NCBI GenBank assembly: GCA_016098155.1
Contig: JAAAJB010000139.1
Coordinates: 7,632 to 63,223, forward strand
Length of the DNA stretch: 55,592 bases
Reading direction: 5' to 3'
DNA from: Actinomortierella ambigua
Taxonomy: Eukaryota; Mortierellomycota; Mortierellomycetes; Mortierellales; Mortierellaceae
Shown here: positions 18,749 through 30,145 of the stretch, piece after piece
Layout: every line of letters starts with the position of its first letter
How positions within the stretch are numbered: the first letter of the stretch is position 1
Program-made: the position numbers and the translations under genes
The notes under the pieces: generated by a model
Database searches by the model: none
What the model saw: the letters and a program-made list of their open reading frames with translations, nothing else
What the model was told of the DNA's origin: nothing

Positions 18749-20633
18749 TTAGACTTTCTCCTTGAAGGTAGCGTATTGGGCGGTGGGCGTGTCCTTGGCG
18801 CTAATGTCGACAGTATAGTGGTGAGGCTGAGGGTTAGTGGAGATGCCAGAGGGATCCGTGTTATTATTGTTAGAGTCGGTGGTGGCGGCGGGAGCAGCGG
18901 CGGCACGTCTGCGCAGGGTAGGTTCGGCGAGCAAGGCATGAATTTCTTCGAGGGACTTTGTGGAGAGTTGCTCTGCGGTGAGGTCGCTGATCGGGGCCAA
19001 GGGGCGATTGTCCTTGGAGAAGATCCAGTCCTTGGGGATGGGGGCCGTGTGTGCGACCATGGCGTTGACCTCGGCATGAATGACACGGCAAAAGTCGTCG
19101 AGGGGCAGATCGTTGTAGTCGTCGTTGAAGGGATTCTCAATCTCGTAGCCAATGCCCAGGATACCCAGCAGCGTGAACGAGGCCAGCATGACGGCGGGGA
19201 TCATGACGGCGCCCATGGCGGTGACGAGCTGGAAGGGCAGGGCCAGGACGTAGAGCCAGGTGGCGTGGTGAAGATGGATGGAGTAGGCGAGCGGGATAGG
19301 AGTTCGGAGAATACGTTCAAAGCCCGTGAGCGAGTCGACCAAGGTGGTCATGGCCGTGGCCATGACACTAAAGTTGGACGCAGAGAGCTTGTCGGCATCA
19401 GAGACGGCTTGGACATAGCTGGCGAGGTAGTACGTGAGCTCGATGGGGATGTTGGTCGGTGTCAAAAAGTCAAAGGCCAGCGCCTCTGCCTTGTGGCGAC
19501 GGTGGCTCATGTGCTCGGTCGGTCGGTTCTTCTTACCGCCCTTGACCGAATCATCGTCGGACATGATCGAGGACATGCCCTCGGAGTGTTGGCGTTGGGG
19601 TTGGATGTTGGTCAGTGGCTGCTGGGGGAGGTCGTCGCGCCAGTCTAGAGGCATGCTCGAGCTAGGAACAGAGTATTTGGGGATGGGAGAAAGCAGCTCG
19701 GCTACAAAAGGGAACAAAGATGTACCCGTCGCGTTTTGAATAGGATGAATAGGATGAATAGGAGGTGTGGGGGGAAAGGGGATGGGAAGGGGACCCCCAA
19801 TGCATAGGTGAGTAAAACATGATTGAAATCTGAGGGGGTAAAAAAAATCGGGCTGTGTAAACAAGCCAAGGTACAAACTTTGAAAAAAAAAAACTTTATG
19901 GGAGGATGCCTACCCTCTCGTCTCCCCCCCCCCCAAAAAAAAGAAAAAAAACTTACCAATATCATGATGGGTGCTACTATATTCCGAACGAAGGTAGTGC
20001 TTGGTGGCGTAGGCAAAAGCGACGAGCAGGTTAATGGCCGACTTCTTTTCGAGCACATCGCGAGCCTCGGTCTCCTTGACACAGACCCAGATGGTGCGAC
20101 TCATGGTACGGATGGCCAGGGTCATTGAAGACCACAGACGTCGACCTTCCCAGTATCGATCATACGCTAAAAAAACGAGACAGAGAGAGGAGCAAAGAGC
20201 AAAGAGGGATGGAGAGAGAGAGAGAGGTAAGTTGTGTGATGTTGCACGAAGACAGACCAAAAGAAGAGGGTCTAATTGAGTGGGCGCGGTTAAATTGAGA
20301 GCATCAATCTGGAAACCAACAGGGGAAAGGGTTTCCCGAGGAGAAGACGGATAGCTAAAGGAACACAACAAAAAAAAATGTTTCGTGCGTACCTGTATTG
20401 GTGCGGAAGACCAACAAGAGACCGGTAACGACGCCCAGAATGGTGATGAGATTCTGGCCATAGTTGATCTTCCAGCCAGAGTACTGATTGATAGCCCACA
20501 CGCCTGTCGTGTAAGCGCCAACCAGCAGCACCTGCCACCAGATGCGCAAGATAACTGTGCCCTTGAGACGCAGCATCAGTGGCCAACGGCTGGTCCGGTA
20601 GGTGTAGATGTGTGCCTTATGGAGCCGCGCCAT
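18749..20633 (-). CDS. Bestrophin-like (UPF0187 family) anion channel
   Basis: Three exons: 20633-20393, 20166-19957, 19701-18749 (467 aa). The start ATG opens 'MARLHKAHIYTYRTSRWPL', followed by 'GTVILRIWWQVLLVG' and further membrane segments. The join of exons 1 and 2 recreates 'FRTNTAYDRYWEGRRLW', the hallmark of bestrophin-like channels. Later comes 'DSLTGFERILRTPIPLAYSI', then a hydrophobic pair and 'GIGYEIENPFNDDYNDLPLD', which resembles the acidic calcium-clasp region of bestrophins. The C-tail is Ala/Thr/Asn rich. Family members are chloride/bicarbonate channels of plasma or organelle membranes. Fungal members usually have this length and an intracellular loop such as the His/Arg-rich 'MSHRRHKAEALAFD'. 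Introns are 226 and 255 nt. Identity at the family level is secure; transported ion and location are inferred. Confidence 0.88.
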
Positions 20634-21476
20634 GGTGGATAGATGTTGTCTCTAAAGTCCCTTGTGGCGGTAGATTGAGGAGGAGGAGAGGAGGTGATGG
20701 CCGTGGTGACAGAACAGTCTGGAGAACCAGAATATTTTGTCTCGAGGTGCAAGAGAGGAGGAGAGGAAGGGGGGGAGGGGAGGGGAGAGAGAGAGACGGG
20801 AAGAGATGAAGAACGGTGGGGGAGAGAGAGAAAGAAGGAGAAGAATAATATTGAGAGCGGAGAAGCGTTGGTAAATATCCATTCCATGCTCAACAACCAG
20901 CCATCAAAAATAGAGTTGACAGGAGCCGCCCTCTTTCTATCAAACAGGAATGGGGAATGCTCAAGTCCTCAGCCCAGCCCTATTAGATGTACATTTACGC
21001 GTTCTGGTGTGCCTTGCGAGTTTGGTGTTGCGTGCAGATCAAGTTGAGGTGCCCGACTCACGAGCTTCAGTTGCAAAGTCTTAGTGTCAAAGTTGATTGC
21101 TGCTTCCCTGACACAAAACATTGTTTTCTTCCAATAGCATTGAGTCCTTGAGGCGCACCATCGTGTGGCGAGACATTTCTGGCTTCTCCCAATGTTCTGC
21201 AGGTCAACAAACGCCTCCCATGCCCCACCACGCGTGTATTCTCCCAGGCAAACTTGAATGCGGCGCTCCGCATAAATCCCCCCCCCCCTTCGTTCTATCT
21301 GTCTTTGTGCCACTCCCTTTGTATGGTGGGCTAGATGGGAGGCTGGTTGACGTTGCCTCACACCAAAAAGAGGCGCGGTCAAATTTGATTAATTGTCCCA
21401 CAAAAAGAGATCGCCACGTTTTTTTTTCTCGATAGAGTAGGGGTTTGAAAGCAAAATTCATTGGTTTGGTAAAAAA
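20634..21476. other. Spacer: 5' leader of bestrophin-like gene and intergenic DNA
   Basis: From 20650 to 20870 the plus strand is strongly purine-rich, i.e. a pyrimidine-rich leader on the coding strand of the bestrophin-like gene. From 20900 to 21476 I see no conserved frame; a run of C at 21283-21290 is the only simple-sequence feature. Confidence 0.4.
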
Positions 21477-24400
21477 TTAGAATGCAAGCTCGTCGGCCTC
21501 GGTAAGGGGTAGAGGCTCTCCGACTGCAAGATGTAATGGTTGGTCGTGCTGTGGAGACGGGTCACGCCTTGGAGGACGGAGTTTGGGAAATCTTATCGAC
21601 GGCAACCACTCCTCATCATCCGCTTCTTCACTACCGTCGCTTGCAGAGTATTGGGACCCATCTTCGACTTCGCCGCCATCTCCTCGGTCAGTATCGCTCG
21701 CGTCGTCTTTGAGAACACCACTAAGAGACACAGTTACGAGGCTAGGAGACTCCACAGCCGCATTCATTTCAGCAGAAAACTCCTCTTGGCGCTCCTCCCA
21801 TCGAGCATCATGGCAATGGTACGAATCGTCGTGCTCAATAGAGTCTATATCACTGAGGTCAACAAGTGGCCTTGACAAATGATCCCGCATACAAGCCTCC
21901 ATTTTGTGGTCGCCGTCACTATCGTCGCCATCGTCGTGGCTATATGCATTCTCGATGCTGATTCCACTGAGCTCATCCTCGACTTGGGGTCGCCGCTTTC
22001 GTGCTTGGCGGGCCCTTGCTGAGAATGAGTGCTGTGCCCTAGGACAGTATTCTCCATCACTGCTGGCAGAGGCACTGGTGCCGCCGGACCACGCGTCACT
22101 GAAACTGACTTTTCCCCGTCTCCTTCGCCGGCGCTTCCTCGAAACCGCGACAGGCCTTGCCTCTTTTGACTCGGGCGGTAAGAACTCGGTATCCGAATCG
22201 TCCTCGCTACTACAGATACCTGTAGGAGTCATTAGGGTGTCCGTCTCAGAGGAGACGGAGGAAGACGGCGTGCAATCCACCTTCTGGAAGTGGTTCACAC
22301 CGCGCGACCCTACCTCGTCCCAATCGTCCTCAGACCAGTATGCTCGTTCTAGAGGAATTGAGGACCCTGCAGACAATGACCTGCGAGCAGAGCTATGCTC
22401 TGATGACACCTCACAGTCTGAATCATTCTCCATGGAGATATCGTCGTTGACAGACGAAGAGTCGCTCTTTGTCACGGTCACCAGCCTTTCTTCAAAATCC
22501 TCTTCCATAGAACCTTCAGAGTGGAGAGAGATTGATTCCGAAGGACCACATGAGGCTTCTTGATCCCATTCATCACTACTGTAGTTGTCTTCCTCACGTG
22601 TGCCATCCGCCGTATGACGAGTCGCGTCCGAATCTCGATCCTCTTCCTCATCATCATCGGACTCTGTACAATAGCAAACTATTCTCTTAGACTCGCGTAG
22701 CGGTCTCCGATAGTGGGCCATGGAGAAGCGACGAGGTGGTGAGGAAGAAGAGGGTAGCCAGTCGGCATCGAGTAGTGCTGAAGCCATTTCTGTATCTGAA
22801 CTGACATCGCCATCGCCATCGCCATCACCATCACCATCGATGTCGTCGTCGTCGTCGTCGTCACCATCGTCGTTTCCATCATCATCTTCATCGGCAATTG
22901 CCTTTGCTGCCCGAAGCTGTCGTCGTTGCCGTGGGGTGGCCGAGGGTGGCTTTCTAGGCGAAGCCGAGGAGAAGAGAGAAAGGCGACGGCCGTTCCGTGT
23001 TATGGATCGTGTAATAGGTCTCAGCCTCGTCGAATCGATGTCATCGCCCCGATCGTCATCGTCGTCTGACAAGATGGAGATGAAGCGATCCCTGGAAGTG
23101 GTGCTGCCGCTGCCATTCGCTGCCGACTTGACTGAATTCTCTGCTTCTTCCTGTTTTTGCTGCTGCGCCCAATGACCAAGGTCATAATCATAATGCCTAT
23201 ATAAATTGTAATTGAGTAGGAAGTGGAAACGTCAGAGGGGTGGGGGGCTTAACTAATATCTTCTTTTCGCTGCGAAATAGTGATCACATTGACATTCTTT
23301 CCATTATGTAAACTTACCATCCACTGGCCGCCGCTGCGGCAAGACGCCGCTGTTCAATGTCGTCAATCATAGATTCAAGGGTCCTCACTGTGATATGATT
23401 GGTTTGAGGATCGCTGTTGTCGAGCAAGGCGCTGGTTTTTCTCTTGAGTTCAGAGAAGTCGTCAATCATCCGGTCCAGCAGAGTCATGGCTAACGAGTAA
23501 AGCTCTGTGGCATCCAAGACCCGAACAAGTACCAGCAAGTTGGGAAGCGTCTTGAATGCGCGAACAACCACATCGAGATCATCGTCTTTTAGCTCCTTGG
23601 TACGCTCATCGATCAGCAATGCCCAGTCCAGCATCGTGCTGGCGCCGCCTTCTCCAGCATCCGGCGGCTGGGAGTCGGCAGTGAACAGGAGGTAGAGCGT
23701 GTGCAAGGCCAGGGCTAATGCGACTTGTTCTAGCCCAGACGCGACCATGGCTTCTGGGTGGGTATAGAGTGTGTGAGCCATGTGCGAAATAGCTTCATCA
23801 CATTGAGAAGATGGGCGTTCGTAGTCGTAAAAATAGATGCTGGGATCCTCCGACAGGGCATTGTTGATCACTAGAGAGTCTGCAATGAGAGATAATGTCC
23901 AATTGGTCATGGTCGGCAGATCTAATCGGACAGGGTAGAGTGTCTCCGCAGACGAGCTCGCCGCGACATGATCAACAAGGGTGCGAACGAGTATGGTCTG
24001 ATGGCGCTTTTTAGCGTGAAGTGCGAGGTGAAAGAGTGATGCTGTTGACAACCTCACTGAAGTTTCCTGTTCGCATGCGAGTGCTATCCACGCGTCGGAT
24101 ACATCCGTCGACTGCAAGAGTTGATACGCCCGCACAAGGTCCAATTGGAAGAATCCTGGATTCGTAGGGCGAAGCAAATCGTCAAAGAAGCGAAGGGCCT
24201 AAAAGAATGCAAGGGAACAATAGACCAAAGGAAGGAGCGTGTGAGTCCAAAAGTTCTGTACGCGTAAAGCTCGCCGATTTCTATATACCAATATGCGCGT
24301 GGAGCCTCAAACGAACAAAAAATGGCCACAAAAGATTGCGTACTTGGTCATCCGCCCTGTACTTGACACACATCTCCGCCAGATGAAATTTGAGTTGTGG

Positions 24401-25323
24401 CACCGGCACTTGAGAGATGCACATTTCCACTAGATGGCTCAGTACAGCAAACCTATACAATTGAGGGAGATAGTTCTTAGTTGACAGTTGTCAAAAGGTC
24501 TCTCTCTTCACTTTTCCAGAAACAAACAAGAAAGTTACCTCCGCAAGTGTGGAGGGATGCTCTCGTAGTAGCTCTCCATTTTCCTCTCATCCGTGACATG
24601 GGACAGGGTCTGACCAGCAGCGAACGCGCAGAAGATCGCCAGAGATGAATGTTGTTGCCGAATAGCCTTTGTAGTTCTTGCGCTAGGTAGATTGTTGATC
24701 GGCAGACCGTTGTTGTCACAATATGGTCGCCACCAGAGCCTATTGAGAACATCCTTGAAGAGAGATGCGAGCGAGGATTGGTATCGCTTCACCAGAACCT
24801 CGGTTTCTCTAGCCCTGGTTTCTGCCAACTGCTTGTCGTCGCTTTCAGGCTGGGGTGGCGGAGGATTGGAGGGTAGGCCTTTGGATCTTGTCGCGGAACG
24901 ACGCTGTGGGCCATGCCGATCTTGCTTGGGCTCACGTGTTCCTCGCCTTTGAAGGGTGTTCTTGAATTCAGAAGTCTGTGTATCTGTCTCTCTCAAAGAG
25001 TCTTGGTCCTCCAGAAGAAACCTGAAAGGGGGCGACGATTTTATGTCGCGGCGGATGGCAGCTATCTTGCCTTTGAGGGGTCGGAGGACACGGTGAATGG
25101 AGGGGATGTCTAAGGGGTAGAGGAATCCATGTGGCAATGAGGTCGCAGCCTCTGTCTCGGGCCATGCTCCTTGATGACCGTCTAGACTGGGCGGGATCAG
25201 CATTGTGGCCGTCAACAGACGGGCGTTGTGAATGTCTTGTCTATAGGTAAGGTACAAGGCACTGCCGCCTCCAACATCCTGTGCAGGAACAACAATGGTG
25301 GCAAAAATGCTGATTTGCAGCAT
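21477..25323 (-). CDS. Unrecognised large nuclear-looking protein with acidic C-terminal half
   Basis: Exons 25323-24539, 24452-24344, 24198-23318, 23196-21477 (1164 aa); all phases agree and all introns are GT-AG. I do not recognise the family. Residues 1-260 include a basic, Pro-rich segment ('GLPSNPPPPQPESDDKQ') and 'LFKDVLNRLWWRPYCDNNG'. Residues 260-600 look all-helical, like a TPR or similar repeat ('PVPQLKFHLAEMCVKYRADD', 'LDLVRAYQLLQSTDVSDAWI', 'LPNLLVLVRVLDATELYSLA'). The last 550 residues are acidic and Ser-rich with a DG/DD repeat and a strong basic cluster ('SRKRRRRRRGKVSF') that would serve as a nuclear localisation signal. An ATG at 25203 is an alternative start. A nuclear scaffold or polymerase-I-type factor is possible, but I cannot support a function. 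Confidence 0.75.
25297..25305 (+). promoter_or_regulatory. PACE-like motif GGTGGCAAA upstream of proteasome alpha-2
   Basis: The exact nonamer GGTGGCAAA, the proteasome-associated control element bound by Rpn4 in yeasts, lies 196 bp upstream of the alpha-2 ATG on the same strand. In the present model it falls inside the first codons of the divergent unrecognised gene; if that gene starts at its second ATG (25203), the motif is intergenic. Whether this lineage has an Rpn4-like factor is unknown to me. Confidence 0.4.
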
Positions 25324-25500
25324 ATGCGATGAAGGGGATTCCAATTACGAGTGAGTCTGGCCTGAGTTGGAGGCCTCAGGCTGTGTTCTGCAAACGCGTT
25401 CCCTCTAAAGCATTGCGTGTCTCTGTCTGTCGCCACGAAAGTTCATTCTCTCCTACCAAGCACACCATACACATTCACACCACCATCACCACTACACAGC
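25324..25500. promoter_or_regulatory. Short shared promoter of two divergent genes
   Basis: Only 177 bp separate the modelled starts of the unrecognised minus-strand gene and the proteasome alpha-2 gene. CA-rich sequence precedes the alpha-2 ATG (about 25460-25500). Confidence 0.45.
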
Positions 25501-26497
25501 ATGGCCGACCGATACTCATTCTCTCTCACAACATTCTCGCCCTCGGGAAAGCTCGTACAGATTGAATATGCCCTGAACGTGGTTTCCCAGGGTGTCACCT
25601 CCATTGGCATCAAAGGTACCCCCTCCAGTTGACATGCCTTCATTCTTTATTTTACTGGTGGAAACAGACACTCTTCTCTCTCGCGCACTGTGTCACCCTG
25701 GGTCTGCTCTAACTTGCGTTCCATTCTTATTTCATAAAATAGCAACGAATGGCATTGTCATTGCAACGGAAAAGAAGGCCGTGTCGACACTTATCGACGA
25801 CTCCTCATTAGAGAAGGTCTCGGTTATCAGCAAAAATATCGGCATGGTCTACTCGGGCATGGGTCCCGACTACCGTGTTCTCGTCAACAAGGCTCGTAAG
25901 GCAGCCCAGGCATACAAGCGAGTCTACATGGAAGAGCCACCCACAGCCATCCTTGTCAAGGAGATTGCTAGTGTCATGCAGGAGTTCACGCAAAGCGGGT
26001 ATGTTCAACTCTCTCCTGCGTTTGATTAGTCACCGTTGTTGTCATGCTGATCTTGCTCTTCCTAATCTGTAGTCATGGTTTTGACATTTTTTTTTCTTGG
26101 TTAATTTGCTAACGCACAAAAAAACTACAGTGGTGTCCGCCCCTTCGGTGTTTCCCTGTTGATTGCAGGCTTTGATGAGAGCGGACCATGGTTGTATCAG
26201 GTGGATCCATCGGGCTCGTACTGGCCCTGGAAGGCAACGGCGATCGGCAAGAACATGGTGAACGCAAAGACCTTTTTGGAGAAGCGCTATAACGAAGAGA
26301 TTGAGCTCGAGGATGCGATTCACACGGCAATCTTGACGCTGAAGGAAGGGTTCGAGGGTCAGATGACAGAGAATACTATTGAGATTGGTGTCATCACAGG
26401 ATCACCCACCGTACAAGAAGACGGTGTTGTTGTCCTGCCCGAGTTCCGTAAGCTGTCGCCCAATGAGATCAAGGACTATCTCGCCAACATTGCTTAA
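25501..26497 (+). CDS. PRE8: 20S proteasome subunit alpha-2 (Pre8/PSMA2)
   Basis: Three exons, 25501-25615, 25743-25998 and 26131-26497, give 245 aa, close to the usual length of about 234-250. It opens with the alpha-subunit N-terminal signature '[20 protein letters not shown]', then '[20 protein letters not shown]', '[20 protein letters not shown]', '[20 protein letters not shown]', '[20 protein letters not shown]' and '[14 protein letters not shown]'. Alpha subunits form the outer rings of the 20S core and gate substrate entry; they have no catalytic Thr, consistent with the absence of a propeptide. Pre8/alpha-2 is preferred over other alpha paralogues because of the '[14 protein letters not shown]' start and the 'FGVSLLIAG' segment. 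It is transcribed divergently from the unrecognised gene and carries an upstream PACE-like motif. Confidence 0.95.
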
Positions 26498-26758
26498 TCT
26501 CTTTGTGTTACCGAATTAAAATACCGGAGAGTGTCATTGATGGAGGAAGACGGATTCGTAGCCTTTTTGATGGTGCCGCGAAAGATAGTATTACAATGAA
26601 TTGTATAAAAAGAATCGAAAAAACCCCCTCATGATACTCTGCAGGGAAGGGCAGGCACAGATCGAAGGATTGGTGGCTTTGCTACATTTCAGGTACCACT
26701 CCGCGACTTTTGGCGCGAAAAAAAAAGGAGTTTCTGCATCTTGCATCAGTATGTCACC

Positions 26759-28729
26759 ATGTTTGACGAAAAACTAAATCACCTGACGGCATCCTCAAAC
26801 CAATTGGCGGCCGTACCCTTCAGCACCCCACGGCTATACACTGCCCTGTTATTGGAAAACCAATCTATACCAATCCGTGAGGCTAAACCGTTCGAGAAAC
26901 ACCTCTTCAGCGCCACTAGTGAGGCCTTTCGAACGTAACGTTTATTTTTTTGTGCCTCGCCCATCGTTGCTCTCCCTCACATTGCCTCTCCACCTCCACC
27001 TCCAGAGAGAGAGCGATGAGGAGAGACTGGAATTCATTTCTAATAGCCCCCCTCCTTCTTTTTAACCTTTTCAATAGGCTAAGGACAAAGGATGGCGAAG
27101 ATGAGCTGGAGGCAATGCTGGAACTGGCCATGTCTCTGAACGAGATATAGTATGTAATTCATCCAGGGATGGGAGGTAGCCAAATGTGCAAAACAATTCA
27201 TATCTCGTACTCACCGACATATTTTCTTTTGACGAATAGTGGCAACCAGGACATGCAGGACAGACTTCAGCAGATTTCGGCCGCCAACGTTGATGTCCTC
27301 CAATCAATTGCTAATCTGACGGCACAATATCGCAAGGTGATAAGAGATGGATCTATATGAAGATCACATAACAGGGCTTTGTACAATCTCAACACTGTCA
27401 TTATAACACAACTTGTCACTCGTGCAATCTTTTTGCAAATCGTAGCTCCAGGAAGAGAACGCGAGAGAGACAACACCTGAGCCGCTCAAGGAGGATGGCG
27501 ATGACATTCTTGAGGACATTACTCGTGAAGAGAGCGAGATCTTTGCACTGGAGCAGATGTTGTCCGAGAAGCGAGAGATGGTAAAGATTTGACGGGGCAA
27601 TATCAGTTACAGATGGGCAGTGCAAGGCAAAGAAAAGGAGAATTGTCTGAGAGCTGACTTACCTCTCTCTCCCTCCGGGCTGTTTCACGCATTGTCACAT
27701 AGTTGTCCAATATCCAACGAGAACTGGATGAGCTGGAGCAGGATGTCGAGCGGTCTATTAGCGGCGACAATCGGGATAATGATTCGTCACCCGATGCGAA
27801 CATCACCAGCGACCACGCTACTCTTCAAAATATCAACCAACTTGATCTTGAGCTTGCTGAGAAGAAGAAAATCTTGGAAGAACAAAGTATGTCTCACATT
27901 CGATATTCATGTCCTTCATCTAGTCTCTTCACATTATTGAAAACTAACTCTCCTGTCATTTTTTATCTTGTCTTTGGCAAACCTCTTCTAGTGCGGATAT
28001 ACAACGAATTGGCACAGGACGAGGCAGGCTCCTCGGAGCGCCGGCAATCAAGTACAGGTGCAAAAAAGGAGTCCAGCTTTGATGAAATTGTGCAGTTGTG
28101 GAAGGATGCCGAGAGTCAGGTAAGGAAAGAAGGGTCTGGTCGTATTGAATCCTCCGTACCTCCCCCCTCCTTTTTTTTGTCCGTCACCGAATCTAATGTC
28201 TAAAAATTCCGTTGCGCGATCATAGCCCGGAGATGCTGTTGTCGATGTGAGCAAGTTTGCGGAGACAATCCCATTGTTGGGATCTCTTTTGGAAAACCTT
28301 GAGAAGGCTCAACATCACATCATCAATCTTGATGTGCTCCAGTAAGTCAAGTCCAAACGAAAGTCTACAACCCGCCCCTCCTCACCCCTCTTCGGTATTC
28401 AGGTTCTCACGCATCTTGTCTCATTTTTTATTTTATGTTTATTTAGGCAGATCAGCTCTACCCTGATCGATAGCTGTGGCGATCCGGAGATACCAGAATC
28501 TGAACTTCCACGGACACCAACAACGATCCTGGCAGCACGTATTCTTCAAATGGTCACGGCAGCTGGTGGTGCTATTCCACTACAGGACCTGAAGAAGCAG
28601 ATTGGTGTCGAAGCGGTTCAGTTTGGTCAGGATGAAATGATGGGTGTCCAGGCGGTGTATACGCTCATGGCAAGCCATCTGATCAAAATTGACCGATCGA
28701 CTCGGATGAACCTCGTGTCGCTGGCTTAA
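26759..28729 (+). CDS. DASH/Dam1 complex subunit, Spc34-like
   Basis: Eight exons: 26759-26934, 27078-27149, 27240-27336, 27446-27580, 27703-27886, 27992-28119, 28226-28341, 28447-28729 (396 aa). The start 'MFDEKLNHLTASSNQLAAV', then 'PFSTPRLYTALL' and 'IREAKPFEKHLFS', follows the Spc34 pattern (F-x-P-P-x-L-x-T-A-L-L, then a charged I-R-D-x-x-P-x-E-x-x-L-F). Two to three coiled-coil stretches follow ('EEENARETTPEPLKEDGD' region and 'IQRELDELEQDVERSI'). The C-terminus ('TPTTILAARILQMVTAAGG', then 'VYTLMASHLIKIDRS') fits the Spc34 tail. DASH is the fungal ring complex that couples kinetochores to microtubules. The protein is longer than the budding-yeast protein (about 295 aa). Exon 2 could instead begin at 27006 (in frame), but that adds a polypyrimidine-encoded stretch, so I prefer 27078. 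Confidence 0.7.
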
Positions 28730-29138
28730 GAACGAAGTATACCCACAAGGAAAGAAGAAAAGGAGGGGTGCGAAGGACAGAGGAGAGAGGCGATGTGGAA
28801 CATCGTATTGACCCAAAGGCAAAAAAGAAGAAGAAAATAAGGATTGGCAATGCAAATTTGCAAAAACCAAAACAACACAGCGTTGACAACGGGTCTCCCC
28901 TTGATTCCTGGGTCCCATTGGAGGCGGAGCGGCTGGCAGCGGTAGCTGGAGAGACACTTCCGACTAGGGACAGGCCGAGCTGATGGCGACTGGTCGCCAC
29001 TGTGAGCTGCGATGCGGATCAGCCTCACAAAAGAGTTGCTGTCGATCAGCGACTCCAGTTTGCAAGGTGGCGCAGTCCAAAGCAGCAGCAGCGGCAGCAG
29101 TGGCCGATTGATAATGATGACGATCTCCTTTGTTGCTT
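28730..29138. other. Convergent 3' spacer between Spc34-like and Lto1 genes
   Basis: About 410 nt without a conserved frame. It should contain both 3' untranslated regions. Confidence 0.5.
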
Positions 29139-29842
29139 TCAATAAATCAGTTTGCTAGCAGGAGCCTCTGCGTAACGCTGGGAGGCCTGCAGAGCCGAGG
29201 CGACCACCTTGAACTTGCCGCGAATCTTGTCCAGCAGAGCGATAATATCGTCGTCTAGATTGTTCTCTCTTGGATAAGTCCGGATCAATTCCAGAAGCGA
29301 CTCAATCTTCTTACACGATCTTCTTACACGAATCAAACATATGAAAAAAAAAAACACACAGGATTAAAAAAACGGGTCTGCGCATTTGTAGAGACAGGAC
29401 GGAGGAAAAAAAAAAAAAAAGAAGCATCTGTGTTACATGGATGTTGACGAATTGTGAGAGAGTTTATGAAACTCTTACCTGACGGAGAATCGTTCGGGAT
29501 CCTGCAGGGCAAGGGCATGCCACAGAATGGCGCATCCTTCGTAGTAGCCAACCTCGCGCGACAGCTCAAATCCCTTCTCACAGCCCATCACACGACCCTC
29601 GATGGCGCCGGATCGCTGGCCAGCCCGAATTCCGTCTTCACGACCAAACTCGACAAACCTATTATTAATAATGTTTGATCGGTCAGCAAACAGTTTGACC
29701 TGCGGACAAAACAAAACTTGATACGGTGTGGGATCAGACTCGAAGAAGTGACAGGGGCTAAGGGAGGTATATATTACATGTTCTCGAGATGCACCAGGTC
29801 ATCGAGATTGAGCACGGTGGAGATGTGTTGATCAACAGCCAT
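29139..29842 (-). CDS. LTO1: Lto1/ORAOV1 homologue (Yae1-family, deca-GX3)
   Basis: Exons 29842-29778, 29658-29479 and 29319-29139 encode 141 aa, matching the short Lto1 family. The start 'MAVDQHISTVLNLDDLVHLE' leads into a glycine every fourth residue: 'FGREDGIRAGQRSGAIEGR', then 'MGCEKGFELSREVGYYEG'. The tail has 'KIESLLELIRTYPRENNLDD' and 'DKIRGKFKVVASALQ', closely like ORAOV1 ('LDKIRGKFKQ'). Lto1 with Yae1 is the adaptor that recruits the cytosolic iron-sulfur assembly machinery to the ABC ATPase Rli1/ABCE1. The last exon starts in a short direct repeat (two TGTAAGAAGAT copies, about 29303-29323); the acceptor chosen keeps the frame and restores 'RSCKKIE'. It is convergent with the Spc34-like gene and divergent from the calpain gene. 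Confidence 0.88.
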
Positions 29843-30145
29843 TGTGGGGTTTGATTCGGACAAGTTTGTTGGAGAAAGAAAAGAACAACTTTTTTTTGTG
29901 CTCTCCAAAGTTTATGAGCAGTCCTCAAAAAGGGCTAAAAGGTGTTTCACTTTGGCTGGCCCTGAAAGGACAGGTGGCCTCCCTCGTGTGTCTCAATGCC
30001 CTTCACCTTGCATGCGTCCATTCTTACCATAATTGACATTCATTCACCCCTCACTCACCCACTCTTCACTTGTCCTCTCTCAACTCCCCTTCTCAGCCCC
30101 CTACCACCCCTTCGTCTCACGCACGATACTTACTCTGCCGACTGA
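29843..30145. promoter_or_regulatory. Shared promoter of Lto1 and PalB-like genes
   Basis: 303 bp between two divergent start codons. The half next to the calpain gene is CT/CA-rich (about 30040-30145), as is common in leaders in this window. No specific factor site is recognised. Confidence 0.45.

Noticed and set aside
18776..19648. 290-codon plus-strand frame
   Set aside because: Exact antisense of the last bestrophin-like exon; Gly/Arg/Val bias is typical of a shadow.
21904..22563. 219-codon plus-strand Ser-rich frame
   Set aside because: Antisense of the acidic Ser-rich tail of the unrecognised gene.
27006..27077. Longer exon 2 of the Spc34-like gene
   Set aside because: It is in frame but would code a polypyrimidine tract just before a good acceptor; splicing at 27078 is more natural.
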